Of a stretch of 64,000 nt of DNA, positions 35,201-46,357 are shown one piece after another (the first letter of the stretch is position 1; every line of letters begins with the position of its first letter). Below the pieces are notes generated by a model. The model saw nothing but the letters and a program-made list of their open reading frames with translations. It was not told the DNA's origin and did no database searches. The DNA is from Earliella scabrosa (lineage: Eukaryota; Basidiomycota; Agaricomycetes; Polyporales; Polyporaceae). The DNA is taken from NCBI GenBank assembly GCA_022605405.1, contig JABYQQ010000021.1, positions 558,001 to 622,000 of the forward strand, written 5' to 3'. The position numbers were made by a program, and so were the translations under genes.

Positions 35201-38200
35201 GACCCTGTGCTGTACAGCGTCGGCGTCGATTACCTCGAGGGTGACCCAACACTCGTCCAGAAGCGCGCGGACATTGTCCATACTGCTGCTGCGCTCCTCG
35301 AGAAGTGTCATCTCATCAAGTACGAACGTTCTACTGGTCGCTTCCACAGCACGGAACTGGGTCGTATCGCCTCGCACTACTACGTGACGTACAGCTCGAT
35401 GGCGACATACAACCAGCACCTCCGTCCGACGATGTCTCACTTGGAGCTCTTCCGCGTCTTCGCTCTCTCCAACGAGTTCAAACTCATCCCCGTGCGCCAG
35501 GATGTAAGTTTTCATGTTGTCGTCATTCGCGAGCGTCGTATTGATAGTCGAATCATAGGAGAAGCTCGAGCTGGGGAAGTTGCTTGAGCGGGTTCCGATC
35601 CCTGTCAAAGAGTCCGTTGAGGAGCCCGCGGCGAAGATCAATGTGCTCCTTCAGGCGTACATCTCGCAGCTGAAGCTTGACGGGTTTGCGCTCGTGGCGG
35701 ACATGGTCTACGTCCACCAGTCTGCAGGACGGTGAGTCTATCGACGAGTCGAGCACTGCGTGAATGCTCATCACTTTCTACAGTATCATGCGTGCCATCT
35801 TCGAGATCTGCCTGAAGCGCGGTTGGGCGGTCCCTGCTAAGGCTGCGTTGGACATGTGCAAGATGGTCGAGCGCCGCATGTGAGTGTCGATTTGTTTGCT
35901 TCCATTGCGTACGATGGCTGACAGGATCGTCAAGGTGGGGCTCCATGACGCCTCTGCGCCAGTTCAAGGGTGTGCCTGCAGACATCATTCGGAAGGCGGA
36001 AGGAAAGCAATTCGTAAGTGACACTCACCTTGTACAATCACCGTCTGGCTCACTGTTCATCCTAGCCCTGGTACCGTTATTTCGACCTGGTGAGCGATGC
36101 GCATCGAGAAATGGCCTTGTGCTTGCGGCTTACCTCTGCTATCCATTAGAACCCGCCCGAGATCGGCGAACTCATCGGCATCCAGAACGCCGGACGGCTG
36201 GTGCACAGACTCGTGCACAGCTTCCCCAAGCTCCAGTACGTAGATCCTTGTAGATTGGCCGTCAACGTAGCATCTGACTCACGCGCAATCCAGGTTGCAA
36301 GCACAAGTCCAGCCTATCACACGCTCTCTTCTCCGTATCGACCTGACGATCATCCCCGATTTCCGATGGGACGAGAAGATTCATGGCACTTCTGAGTCGT
36401 TCTGGATATTGGTCGAGGATGTCGACGGAGAGATCATCCTGTTCCATGACACCTTCCAGCTTCGTCAACGGTATGCGGAAGATGAACATTACGTCACGCT
36501 CACGGTGCCTATCTCCGAGCTCGTCCCTCCGAACTATTACATCTCCATCGTCTCTGACCGTTGGTTGCAAGCCGAGACACGCCTGCCCATCTCCTTCAAG
36601 CATCTCCTCCTGCCTGAGAAGTTCCCTCCCCCCACTCCTCTCCTCGACCTTCAGGCGCTGCCCCTTTCCGCATTGCATAACAAGGAGTTCGAGGCTATCT
36701 ACTCCTCGACCATCCAAACGTTCAACAAGATCCAAACGCAGGTCTTCCAGGCGTTGTACACCACTGACGACAATGTCTTCATCGGTGCGCCAACAGGCAG
36801 CGGCAAGACGATCTGCGCGGAGTTCGCTCTCCTCCGGCTGTGGAGCAAGCGCGAACAGAAACGTGCGGTCTGCATTGAGCCGTACCAGGAGATGGTCGAC
36901 CAGCGAGTCGAGGAGTGGCGGAAGAAGTTCGGCAACTTGCAAGGCGGCAAGGAGATTGTGAGCCTGACGGGTGAGACTAGCGCGGATCTCCGTCTACTCG
37001 AGAAGGGCGACCTCATTGTGTGCACGCCTATTCAGGTATGTTATCCTAGCTCCGACTACATGGCATGTACTGATCGTGTTGTTGCAGTGGGACGTTCTCT
37101 CCCGACGTTGGCGTCAGAGGAAGAACGTGCAGAGCATCGGTCTCCTCATTGCCGACGAGGTACAGCTGGTTGGTGGCGAAGTCGGTCCGACGTACGAAGT
37201 CGTCATCTCGCGTACAAGATACGTCTCGGCCCAAACCGAGTTGAAGACTCGTATCGTTGCCTGCGGTGTTTCGCTTGCGAATGCCCGCGATCTGGGCGAG
37301 TGGATGGGCGCACCAACGCATGCCATCTTCAACTTCCCTCCCAGGTAAGTTGCCAGCACTCGTTGGATGCAACCGCGCCAACTAACCTCGAATTATATAT
37401 AGTGCGCGTCCACTCGATATGGACATTCACATCCAGAGCTTCGCGATTCCTCACTTCCCCTCCCTCATGATCGCCATGTCCAAGCCAGCATATCTTGCGA
37501 TCCTCGAGTATTCTCCTCACAAGCCTGTCATCATCTTTGTTCCCTCCCGTCGTCAATGTCGGCTCACTGCGGACGACATCATCACGCATTGCGGCGCGGA
37601 CGACGATTCGTCTCGTTTCCTGCACGTCGAGGAGGCCGACCTGGCGCCTCATCTGGAGCACGTGACCGACGCCGGGTTGAAAGAGACCTTGAAGCATGGT
37701 ATCGGCTACTACCACGAAGCCCTGAACAAGCAGGACAAGCGCATTGTGGAGCGGTTGTTCCAGCATGGTGCCATTCAGGTGCTCATCGCCTCGAAGGACA
37801 CCGCGTGGAGCTTGCCATTGTCAAGCTACATGGTCATCATTATGGGCGTTCAGTCATACGAGGGCAAAGAGCATCGCTACGTTGACTACCCTGTCATGGA
37901 CGTCTTGCAGATGATGGGTCGTGCCTGCCGGCCACTGGAGGACGAGAAGAGTCGTGCGGTGCTGATGTGCCAGCAAACGCGGAAAGACTTCTACAAGAAG
38001 TTCTTGGCGGAGGGTCTACCGATCGAGTCTCACCTGCCGACACACATGCTCCACGACTACTTCCTTGCTGAGATCGCGGTCAAGACGATTGAGAACAAGC
38101 AGGATGCCATGGTATGTATCATTGCAGGTCTTATTCCTCGTCATATGCTTAGCAAGTCTATAGGACATCCTCACCTGGACCTACTTCTACCGGAGAATGA

Positions 38201-39567
38201 CCCAGAACCCGAACTATTACAACCTGCATAACGTCAGCCACCAGCACCTCTCGGACCACCTTTCGGAGTTGGTGGAGAACACGTTGAACGATCTGGTCAA
38301 CTCCAAGTGCATCACGATTGGTGAGCGCCTCACACACACCATGTCTTGAGCCTTTCTGATGTGTCTCGCAGAGGATGAGATGGACGTGTCGCCATTAAAC
38401 TTGGGTATGATTGCCGCGTACTACAACATCTCCTGTGAGTACATCCATTGACCATCGCCCAGTTATATCTGACTCATATCTTCGCAGATGTCACTGTCGA
38501 GGTCTACACGCTCTCGTTGAAGGAGCGCACAAAACTCAAGGGTCTCCTTGAGGTCGTCTCCTCATCAGCCGAATTCGAGACAATTCCTATTCGCCGACAC
38601 GAAGACGTACTGCTTCGTCGCATCTATGACCGGGTACCTGTCAAGCTCGAGAAGGCGGACTTCGAAGCACCCCACTTCAAGACGTTCCTCCTGCTTCAGG
38701 CACACTTCTCGCGTCTCACACTCCCTCCCGACCTCGCCGCCGACCAGGTCCTCGTTCTCGAGAAGGTTCTCAACCTGCTCTCCGCATGTGTTGACGTCAT
38801 GTCGTCAAACGCGTGGCTGAATGCTCTTGGAGCGATGGACTTGTCTCAAATGTGTGTGCAGGCCTGCTGGGAGACCGACTCGCCGCTGAAGCAGATTCCT
38901 CACTTCGAGCCGGAGGTAAGCATGCCGCGTGATTGTAAACATTTTATTGAGCTCATGGTGCTTCAGGTCGTCAAGCGCTGCAAGGATGCGGGTGTCGAGA
39001 CTGTGTACGATATCATGGAGATGGAGGATGACAAGCGCAATGAGCTTCTTCAAATGGATGCTCGGCAAATGTACGTACCGATGGTCCGCTCCTCTCTCAC
39101 TTCGTTACTAATTTACTTCTGTTAGGCGCGACGTCGCAACGTTCGTCAACTCCTACCCTACCCTTGACGTCAACTTCGAGCTCGCGAAGGGAGATTACAC
39201 TGCTGGCGCGCCGATCACCATCCAGGTTGCGCTTTCCAAAGACGCTGACGAGGACATGGATACGAGCGAGGACGACGAGACGGTCGTGGCGCCCTTCTAT
39301 CCCAAGAAGAAGCTTGCCAACTGGTGGGTCGTCATCGGCGAGCCGAAGACACGTCAGCTGCTTGCGATCAAGAAGGTGACTGTGCACCGGAATCTGGCCG
39401 TCCGGCTTGAGTTCTCGTTGCCCCAGGGTCAGCATGCGCTCAAGTTGTACGTCATCTGCGACTCCTACATGGGCGCCGACCACGATATCGACATCGACCC
39501 GATCGATGTCGCCGAGGGCGAGGAGAGCGAGAGCGAAGAGGAGAGCGACGATGCCATGGAGGAGTAG
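32257..39567 (+). CDS. BRR2: U5 snRNP RNA helicase Brr2 (SNRNP200 homolog)
   Basis: Sixteen exons sum to 6501 bases, or 2166 residues, close to the usual 2,100-2,170. Exon ends: 33825, 35128, 35503, 35731, 35879, 36013, 36089, 36235, 37035, 37344, 38111, 38320, 38434, 38915, 39070, 39567. The N-terminal region carries long acidic tracts. Helicase cassette 1 has Walker A PTGAGKT near residue 520, the DEIH box near 630, [15 protein letters not shown] and GRAGRPQYD, followed by a Sec63 unit. Cassette 2 has PTGSGKT near 1365 but a degenerate DEVQ box near 1469 and GRACRP, as in other Brr2 proteins where this cassette does not unwind RNA. Brr2 unwinds U4/U6 to activate the spliceosome in the nucleus. 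Exon 7 (36066-36089) is just 24 bases. The gene is intact and single copy here. Confidence 0.97.
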
Positions 39568-40231
39568 ACATCCTGTTGTTGAGTACCATATTGTTGTTCT
39601 TGAAGCACGCTGTACTATATGACCATTGATGTAATGGACGCTAATGCTAGACGCTCCCACAATGCTGCCCGACCAGTATCTTGGGTAACACCGCAGCGGA
39701 ATTCTAGATTGAGATGCAAGTGCCTACTTGCTGGCAAATATTTTCTTTCGACTTCGGGTACGGACAGGCACGGACACGTCCAGCTCGGTGCTTGCTCAGC
39801 GGTTTGATCGAACGCGGGATCGGTCCCGCGAACGGGCATCCTCCGCCGTCTACGTTTGCAACTAACCATCGCAACGACAAAGCTGCGATTCCGAATTTGA
39901 CTGCCGTACATGCGTCACTCACCGGCTGTGCTACCTGCGGAAGTTCGCATGCAACCTGTGGACTCCGCAGGTCCACCAAGCTTCCCTTGGCGCCCCACAG
40001 TCTCGATGGAACATTCCGGGAGACACTCAAAACACACGCGTCCCCCCGCTTGAGGCCAATACTCAGAAAGCCTGCCGAACAGCATACGAGTGCAGCGGAC
40101 ACAGGCAACTCGAGCGCACGCTGAGCGAGGTCCGCCGAGTATAAATACCTTTTGTTCAAACCCTGCATAGCCAACAGAGAAGTTCAACAGCAGACACAAC
40201 AAACTAGCCACTCAGCAAACATCACAGCAAT
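39568..40231. other. Intergenic with GST promoter
   Basis: No gene recognised. A TATA box (tataaata, about 40,140-40,147) lies 85 bases before the GST start and is the best promoter element in the window. Confidence 0.55.
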
Positions 40232-41245
40232 ATGTCGGACACCAAGCGTATCACTGTTTACGTTGCGATCGTGCGTCTTCCCTCGGAGATAGTTATGCAG
40301 ACTCTTACCTCCGACCCTCTAGGACTCCCCCTTCTCTCACAGAGTATGTGGTCGCTGCGATGCCCTACGCTCTCGACACTAACCTTTGACTGTCCAGCTT
40401 CCCCTCGCACTTCGTGAGGCAAACATTCCCTACTCAACCATCTGGATCGACCTGCTCAACAAGCCAGAATGGTTCGAAAAGAAAGTCTACCCTACCGAGG
40501 GAACGGCGAGTAGTCAATCATCACTCCAGTACAAGCTCTTATCTCATACGACTATCTGGACTGCCTCTTCTCCAGATCCCCTACATCGTCTACGGCGGCC
40601 CCGAGCTGCACGAGGACGAGGCTCCCTCCCCGGATGCGGTCGCCTTCGGCGAGTCGCTCGTCATTCTCGAGTTCCTCGCCGACCTCTACCCGAATGCCGG
40701 CCTGCTCCCCGCCGACCCCGCCCTGCGGGCGAAGGCGCGGCTCTTCGCGCACGCGGTTGAGACCAAGTTCATCCCCGCCTTCGTCGGCTTCCTGTTCATG
40801 GGCATGCCCCCCGCCGCTCTCCTCGCGGTCGTCGAGGGCATGCAGGCGATGCTTCCGCCCGAGGGAGGCTTCGTCCTCGGCGAGTGGTCGATCGCGGACG
40901 CGGCGTTTGTGTCGTTCTTCTTAAGGCTCGACATGCTCCTGCGACGCGGCCTGGGGCTGTACAAGGAGAGCGCGGGGAAGGAGGCGTACGCGGCGCTGCA
41001 TTCCCCTCAATTCGCGCGCATCCAGAAGTGGCTCGCGGACAACATGGCGCGGCCGAGCATGGCGGAGACGTGGGACGAGGTGCGTGGACCGATCTTGAGC
41101 TTGGCATGAAAGATGATAAACTGATTGGATGTGGGTTTGGGTCTGGTAGGAGGCGAACGCGCGGAAATTTGCACAGCGCTTGGAGCGCATCAAGGAGACG
41201 GGTGTCATCGCCAAAGGCCTGACCATCCCGGTTCAGCATAAGTGA
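40232..41245 (+). CDS. Omega-like glutathione S-transferase, serine type (dispersed copy 7)
   Basis: Five exons: 40232-40270, 40323-40343, 40398-40505, 40576-41079 and 41150-41245, giving 255 residues, exactly the length of the copy at 28,904. Exon 2 is 21 bases and encodes only DSPFSHR, the catalytic loop; in the copy at 28,904 this sequence is fused to the next exon, so an intron has been gained here or lost there. The intron after exon 3 needs a GC donor (acg|gcgagt). [22 protein letters not shown] binds glutathione and [21 protein letters not shown] marks the C-domain. Expected role: cytosolic conjugation or deglutathionylation of oxidised or phenolic compounds. Confidence 0.9.
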
Positions 41246-41870
41246 GCTTTGGGGGAGGGATCACGAAGTAGGGATATAGGGGTCGTAGACATTGCGCGGA
41301 ATCCAAGTGGTCTCAGTTACTACTACTGCCAACTGGTCCCTACCAATATCGCAGTGGTTCAATTACTCACCAGTCGACGCACTTACCAGTTGCCAGAAGA
41401 CGGCTTCTTGAACGAACCCTGCACATGGAAATCTTGCAATGGAATGAAAGTCACCATGTCTACAAATCTAGTAACCGGCACGCCGCGGACGACATATAGC
41501 TCCCGGCACGTCACTCAATCTCATCGATGTATGTCGAGGGACCTTTCTCGGACTGCCAACAGTGTCGCACGCTGCCACATCCTTCCAATCGGTCTCCGGG
41601 ACGCGAAGGGCATGTGACACTTGGTCGGACTTCTGGGCTTCGAAACGGTAGCAATCCTAATGGGTGAGCGTACATCGGTCATATGGTGTACAGACTTGTC
41701 TGACTTACTCGCAGACTAACGTGATAGTATCGGCATGTGCCCCTCTTCGCTCGATGGAATCCGCAGCCGGGATGCCCATTCTTCTCCCGCTCAGAAGCAC
41801 GTTGCAGGGACGCGACCTATTCGCCGCGCTCTTATCAACCTTTGCTTGGGTCATGGCCCACGACGACGCC
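41246..41870. other. Intergenic, no gene seen
   Basis: Spacer between the GST and the secreted-protein gene; no supported feature. Confidence 0.5.
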
Positions 41871-42494
41871 ATGCTCTCCCTCCTCTTCGCCCTCACTGTC
41901 TTACTCTCCATTGGTGCCCTCTCAGCGGGATCTCCAGCCAGCTTCCATCCCTCTTCCAACTTATGGGGGCATCCAGAGGTGCGGGCGGCCAGACTTGAGC
42001 TCCTTTCAACCCAACACCCGTCTCGGAGTATACTCACCTGAATGTATATTGTACAGCGCGGCTTTGGCGGGGCGTACTTCTGCACTGGAACGGATTGGAC
42101 TGGGCTTTGTGACATTGCGATCACTCCCTACGACACCTGCAATGAGTTGCTACTACCGTGGAGGAAACATGTCGCCAGCTTTACTCCTTCTCCGTGTACG
42201 CTGTGCTTCGGTGCGTTCCCTCCTATATCCTCGCCAATCTAATCTGCCAGCTTGGACTGAGGTTCTCGTTTGCAGCATACGAGTGAGTGTAACAAGTGCG
42301 CCTATCGATCGCGGCAGGTGCTCAATCAGGATGCCACTCTCAGGACCCGACACTGCTCATTCGGGAAGGGCTTCTTCTGGATGTTCCAATATCCCGGAAA
42401 CGCGACGGGCGGGATAGGCGTCCCAAACAACGCCTGGAACAGGCGGTTAGAGTCGTTCAAGTGTTGGCGCTCGCCCGATTGTGAGCCGACTTGA
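41871..42494 (+). CDS. Small secreted protein, paralog 1
   Basis: Four exons (41871-41978, 42057-42210, 42276-42282, 42344-42494) give 139 residues. A signal peptide (MLSLLFALTVLLSIGALSAG) is followed by a short variable region and a conserved core: AYFCTGTDWTGLCDIAITPYDTC, then FWMFQYPGNATGG and ending SFKCWRSPDCEPT. Six to eight cysteines are present. Exon 3 is only 7 bases (catacga) and is needed to keep the C-terminal frame. The paralog at 50,796 has the same exon plan. The core pattern of aromatic, CxGTDWTGxC and a late aromatic-glycine motif is seen in other basidiomycete secreted proteins of unknown role and faintly recalls a beta/gamma-crystallin fold; that comparison is inference. 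Expected to be exported from the hypha. Confidence 0.75.
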
Positions 42495-42759
42495 GGAAGG
42501 AGTGTTTCAGTATGGAACTTGAAGAAAAGAGATGCAGTATGTCGCACATTGTACAACAGGCATGCAGGCGGAGTGGGACAAATAGTAGTTGCAGTTGGCT
42601 CATGGGCCAGATCACGGATGTGGATATTAAGCAGTATGTTGTCGACCATTCAAGTTGGTTTGGTAGACTCTAGCTAACGCAGTGGTTAGCGTATCGGCGG
42701 CCAATGCTTGTGGAGAAGGCCTTCTGCTGTCTATCAAATCTGACAGCTGCCCATCGTCG

Positions 42760-42848
42760 AGGCCTAATGGTCTAGAAGTATGATACTCGCTTTGGGTTAC
42801 GCGGCTCGATAGTGCGAGTGGTCCTGGGTTCAATTCCCAGTTAGGCCC
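42760..42848 (+). tRNA. tRNA-Pro (anticodon TGG) with intron
   Basis: The segment folds as a tRNA: acceptor strands aggccta/taggccc, D-arm ggtc...gat, anticodon stem ctcgc/gcgag around loop tttgggt, and T-arm ctggg-ttcaatt-cccag. A 16-base intron (about 42,797-42,812) follows the base after the anticodon TGG. A run of five T at 42,849-42,853 is a normal RNA polymerase III terminator. Two features are odd: the first pair is A-C instead of G-C, and the D-loop reads tagaagta where tagtggta is usual, so one of the conserved G18-G19 is lost. It may be a functional variant or an ageing tRNA gene. Confidence 0.8.
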
Positions 42849-42853
42849 TTTTT
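42849..42853 (+). terminator. RNA polymerase III terminator of tRNA-Pro
   Basis: A run of five T directly follows the tRNA acceptor stem. Confidence 0.7.
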
Positions 42854-42975
42854 CCTGGCCGTTCTCCGCAATGCCATCGTCGTTTTCCTGTCTGTACTCA
42901 AGCCATGCCTACAAAGTATGTAGTCAAATTCGCTCCTAGGTCATGCTCTGAACAACTCGAGCATGGAGCTTGCAT

Positions 42976-44345
42976 CTACCACGCGTGGTGGCCACCGCTG
43001 ACAAGGATGCTAAGAGAAATTGTCAGCGTCAGTATCAGATGTCGTCTTGGAGAGTGCAAGCCACACAGTGCGTACTCGCTACCAGTGCAAAAAGAGCTTG
43101 CGTCGCTTGCCAGCCATGCAACGATGCCACGAAGCTCGTCCGGACGCCCGATACGGCCCATCGGGTTATGGCTCGACCACGCTTCGAGGAGCTCGGGACG
43201 CTTCGCGAGGAATTGGCCGGTCATGCTGCAGCATGTACTGTGAGCAGGGACGCAGCCTGGTGCGTCGGTTTGTCCCCGAGACCTGCTTACCTGGTGTTGA
43301 TGTATCCGGGACTAATGGTGTTGACTCTGATTTTCTTCGGGCCAAGTTCGCAGGCCATGCTACGCGCTAGCTGCAGTACGGCGGACTTGGACGTGTTGTA
43401 CGATGCCCACGGGTGTCCCTGCATGTGTCTCGTATGAAGGCTGCAGCCGTGAACAGCGATGGCCAGAACGAACCTGGTTGTACCCGTGCCCGCTGATACT
43501 CGCGATCATAATGATGCTGCCGCCGTTCCCGAAGCGGTCCATCTGCTGTCCCGCTGCTTGTGCGGTATAAAGCACGCCGTTAACGTTCACGGCCATGACC
43601 TGAGGATATGACATGGTGAGATGCATGATTGATAGGTACTCGGCGTCGCTGACCCACCTCCTTGAATTGTTTCGCGGGATAGGTCAGACCATCGGTGTCG
43701 CCTCTCAATATCCCCGCCGCAGCGACGCACACGTCCATCTTCCCCTCCCTATCTCCGATGGTCCTCCCAACTTTCCACATCGCATCCTACTCGTCCGTCA
43801 ATCTCAGCATCAATACCGCCCGACAGCTTCGCGAGCGCAACTCACCTGGTCAGTGACGTCCGCGCTGATGTACTCCAACCGCGCGTCCCCGCCCGTACCC
43901 TGCGTGCGCGAGACGTACTCGCGCACCTTCGTGAACTCTTCCCCTGGCTTCTTGGGCAGGTCGACACAGTAGACGACGCGCGAGCCGGCCTCGACGAGCG
44001 CGAGTGCCATCTCGAGACCGATCCCGCGATTCCCGCCAGTGACGAACCCGACGCGGTCGGCGAGGGAGAACTCGTGCTCGAAGAGCGTTGGGGAGCTCGC
44101 TGCATATGTGATGGTGAGAGCATGTTTGAGTATAGAGCGCGCAAGGTAGAAGATGATGACGTACGAGCAGAGGCGGGTGCCTCGAGCGCTTTGGCTACGC
44201 CAACCGGTCCGTATGGCGGGAGAGGGCCTGTCATGCGGCCACGAGCAGAAGCAGACTTGAGCAAGGCGCTGGTGGCGAATCGAGCACGAGCACATTGCCC
44301 GGCAACAGCCGAGGCAGCTCGCAGGCTTGAACTGTTGAAGAACAT
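42976..44345 (-). CDS. Short-chain dehydrogenase/reductase 1, mitochondrial-type leader
   Basis: Seven exons (44345-44165, 44099-43846, 43786-43658, 43599-43474, 43418-43291, 43225-43076, 43009-42976) encode 333 residues. The N-terminus MFFNSSSLRAASAVAG with CARARFATSALL is basic, serine-rich and acid-free with an R-x-F/A cleavage-like site, so mitochondrial import is likely. The Rossmann motif is TGGNRGIG; the presumed catalytic serine lies in ASISGH and the YxxxK motif is YNTSK, 13 residues later. Late motifs NTISPGYI and GRPDELRG, and the ending GGHHAW, are those of the sorbose-reductase/NADP-mannitol-dehydrogenase-like SDR branch. Substrate unknown. All introns are GT/AG and lie at the same sites in all three tandem copies. 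Confidence 0.92.
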
Positions 44346-44716
44346 GATGTTCGTGCGACTGTCGTGCAAAACCAGAACTGTCAGCAGAATGAGACGGCAT
44401 GCTCGTCTTACAACTGCTGCTTTATACCTCTCTCACAGGGATGGGAGAAGAAGGTTATAAGGTTTGCAAGAGAATAAGAGACGTAGGTAAAAAGGCCGCA
44501 GTAACCATCACGGGTCCCGGAGAAGCTCGCGAACAGAAGGCTGGTACTTGCAGCCAGGCCCATCATTGAGCCTCGTGCGGTGTCAAAAACGCCATTATCC
44601 CTTGGCGATACTCAATGCACATCCATGTCTGGTAGTCCCTGCCCATGTGCTGCATGAAAACTCCACTGTGATCATTGTCTTGACCATATGAATCACGTCA
44701 TATCGTTCTAGCCTTT

Positions 44717-46083
44717 TCACCACGCGTGCTGTCCGCCAGTAACCAAGATACTAGGATGGTCATCAATATCAATGGCTCGCGCGAGCAACGATGGGCAAGA
44801 CGTACTCGCTACCGGTACAGAACGAGCTTGCGTCACTTGCGAGCCAGGCCAATATGCCGCGAAGCTCGTCCGGACGTGCGATTCTGCCTAGCGGGACGCT
44901 GTTGTGCCAGGTGTCCAACAGCTCCGGCCGCTTTTCGAGGAGTTGGCCAGTCATGCTGTACGAGCCCGAACGATTAGGTGTGTACAACACGCATCGCGTT
45001 GCGAACTCGTACCTGGTGGCGATGTATCCGGGACTGATTGTGTTAACTCTGATCTTCTTGGGCCCGAGCTCGCACGCCATGCTTCGAGCCATCTGTAGCA
45101 CCGCCGACTTAGCAGCATAGTACGAGGCCCATTGACTGTCCTAAAGAGTGGACGTTAGACCCCTACCATCAAGAGATTGACTATACGAGCACGAACCTTG
45201 ATCGTGAGGTGCCCGCAAATGCTCGCGATCATGATGATGCTGCCCCCATTCCCGAATCGATCCATCTGCTGTCCTGCCGCTTGCGCGGTGTACAGCACGC
45301 CGTTCACGTTCACAGCCAGAACCTGCAGTGACAGATACGTAAGGGGACAGCTATGATCCAAGGCGCGCACTGACCTCTTGGAATTGCTTCGCAGGATAGG
45401 TGAGGCAGTCGATGGCGCCTCTCAGGATACCTGCAGCAGCGACGCACACGTCCATCCTCCCCTCGCGGTTCCCAATGGTCTCCCCGATCTTCCACATCGT
45501 GTTCTTACAGATGCTCAATCAGCATCGAGCGAAGCACAATGGCGAGCCAGCCCACTCCCCGCAACGGACCGACTATTTACTCACTTGGTCAGTGACGTCC
45601 GCGCAAATGTACTCCAGGCGCGCATCACCGCCCGTGCCCTGCATGCGCGAGACGTACTCGCGCACCTTCGTGAACTCGTCCCCTGGCTTCTTGGGCAGGT
45701 CGACGCAGTAGACGACGCGCGAGCCAGCCTCGACGAGCGCCAGCGCCATCTCGAGTCCTATCCCGCGGTTCCCGCCGGTGACGAGCCCGACGCGGTCGGC
45801 GAGGGAGAACTCGTGCTCGAAGAGCGTCGGGGCGCTGGCTGTGCGTGTGGTCACGGCGAAGGCATGTTAGGGCAGCGGGGGCAGGGAGAGAGCCTGCGGG
45901 CGACGTACGAGCGGAGGAAGGCGTCTCGAGTGCCTTCGCCACACCGACCGGACCGTATGGCGGAAGCGGCCCTGTCATGCGACTGCGTGCCGAGTTGAGC
46001 AAGGCGCTGGTGCCAAATCGGGCACGAGTGCATCGCCCGGCAGCTGCTGAGGCGGCTCGGAGGTTCGCCACGTTGAGGAGCAT
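44717..46083 (-). CDS. Short-chain dehydrogenase/reductase 2, mitochondrial-type leader, Cys at catalytic Ser
   Basis: Seven exons (46083-45909, 45838-45585, 45503-45375, 45322-45197, 45140-45013, 44955-44806, 44750-44717) give 331 residues, highly similar to copy 1. The leader MLLNVANLRAASAAAG with TRARFGTSALL again looks mitochondrial. The NAD(P)-binding TGGNRGIG and YxxxK (YYAAK) are kept, but the residue aligned with the catalytic serine is cysteine (ASICGH, codon tgc). The C-terminus ends VTGGQHAW, where copy 1 has VSGGHHAW. Exons 2 to 7 have exactly the same lengths as in copy 1, so the duplication is recent. Activity may be changed by the Ser-to-Cys difference; this is inference. Confidence 0.92.
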
Positions 46084-46357
46084 CCTGTCTGCCGTTCGAG
46101 CTGTCGATGAACCTAAAGGTGTCAGTACGACTGCGCTGGGTACCTGAGTGTCGACTGCTGCTGTACTTATACCCCTCGCACAGGCATGAGAGAAACAGAT
46201 ATTTGGGTGGGCAAGAGAACTTGCGAAGGAGAACAAGAAGTAGATACGTTCGTCACGGGTTGCGGGGAAGCTCAACCGAAGCGAGGTCAGTCATGATAGG
46301 TACTCAGCGGCGTCATCGGCACGTAACGCCCCTGGCATGGACGTTGGTATTCGCGCA

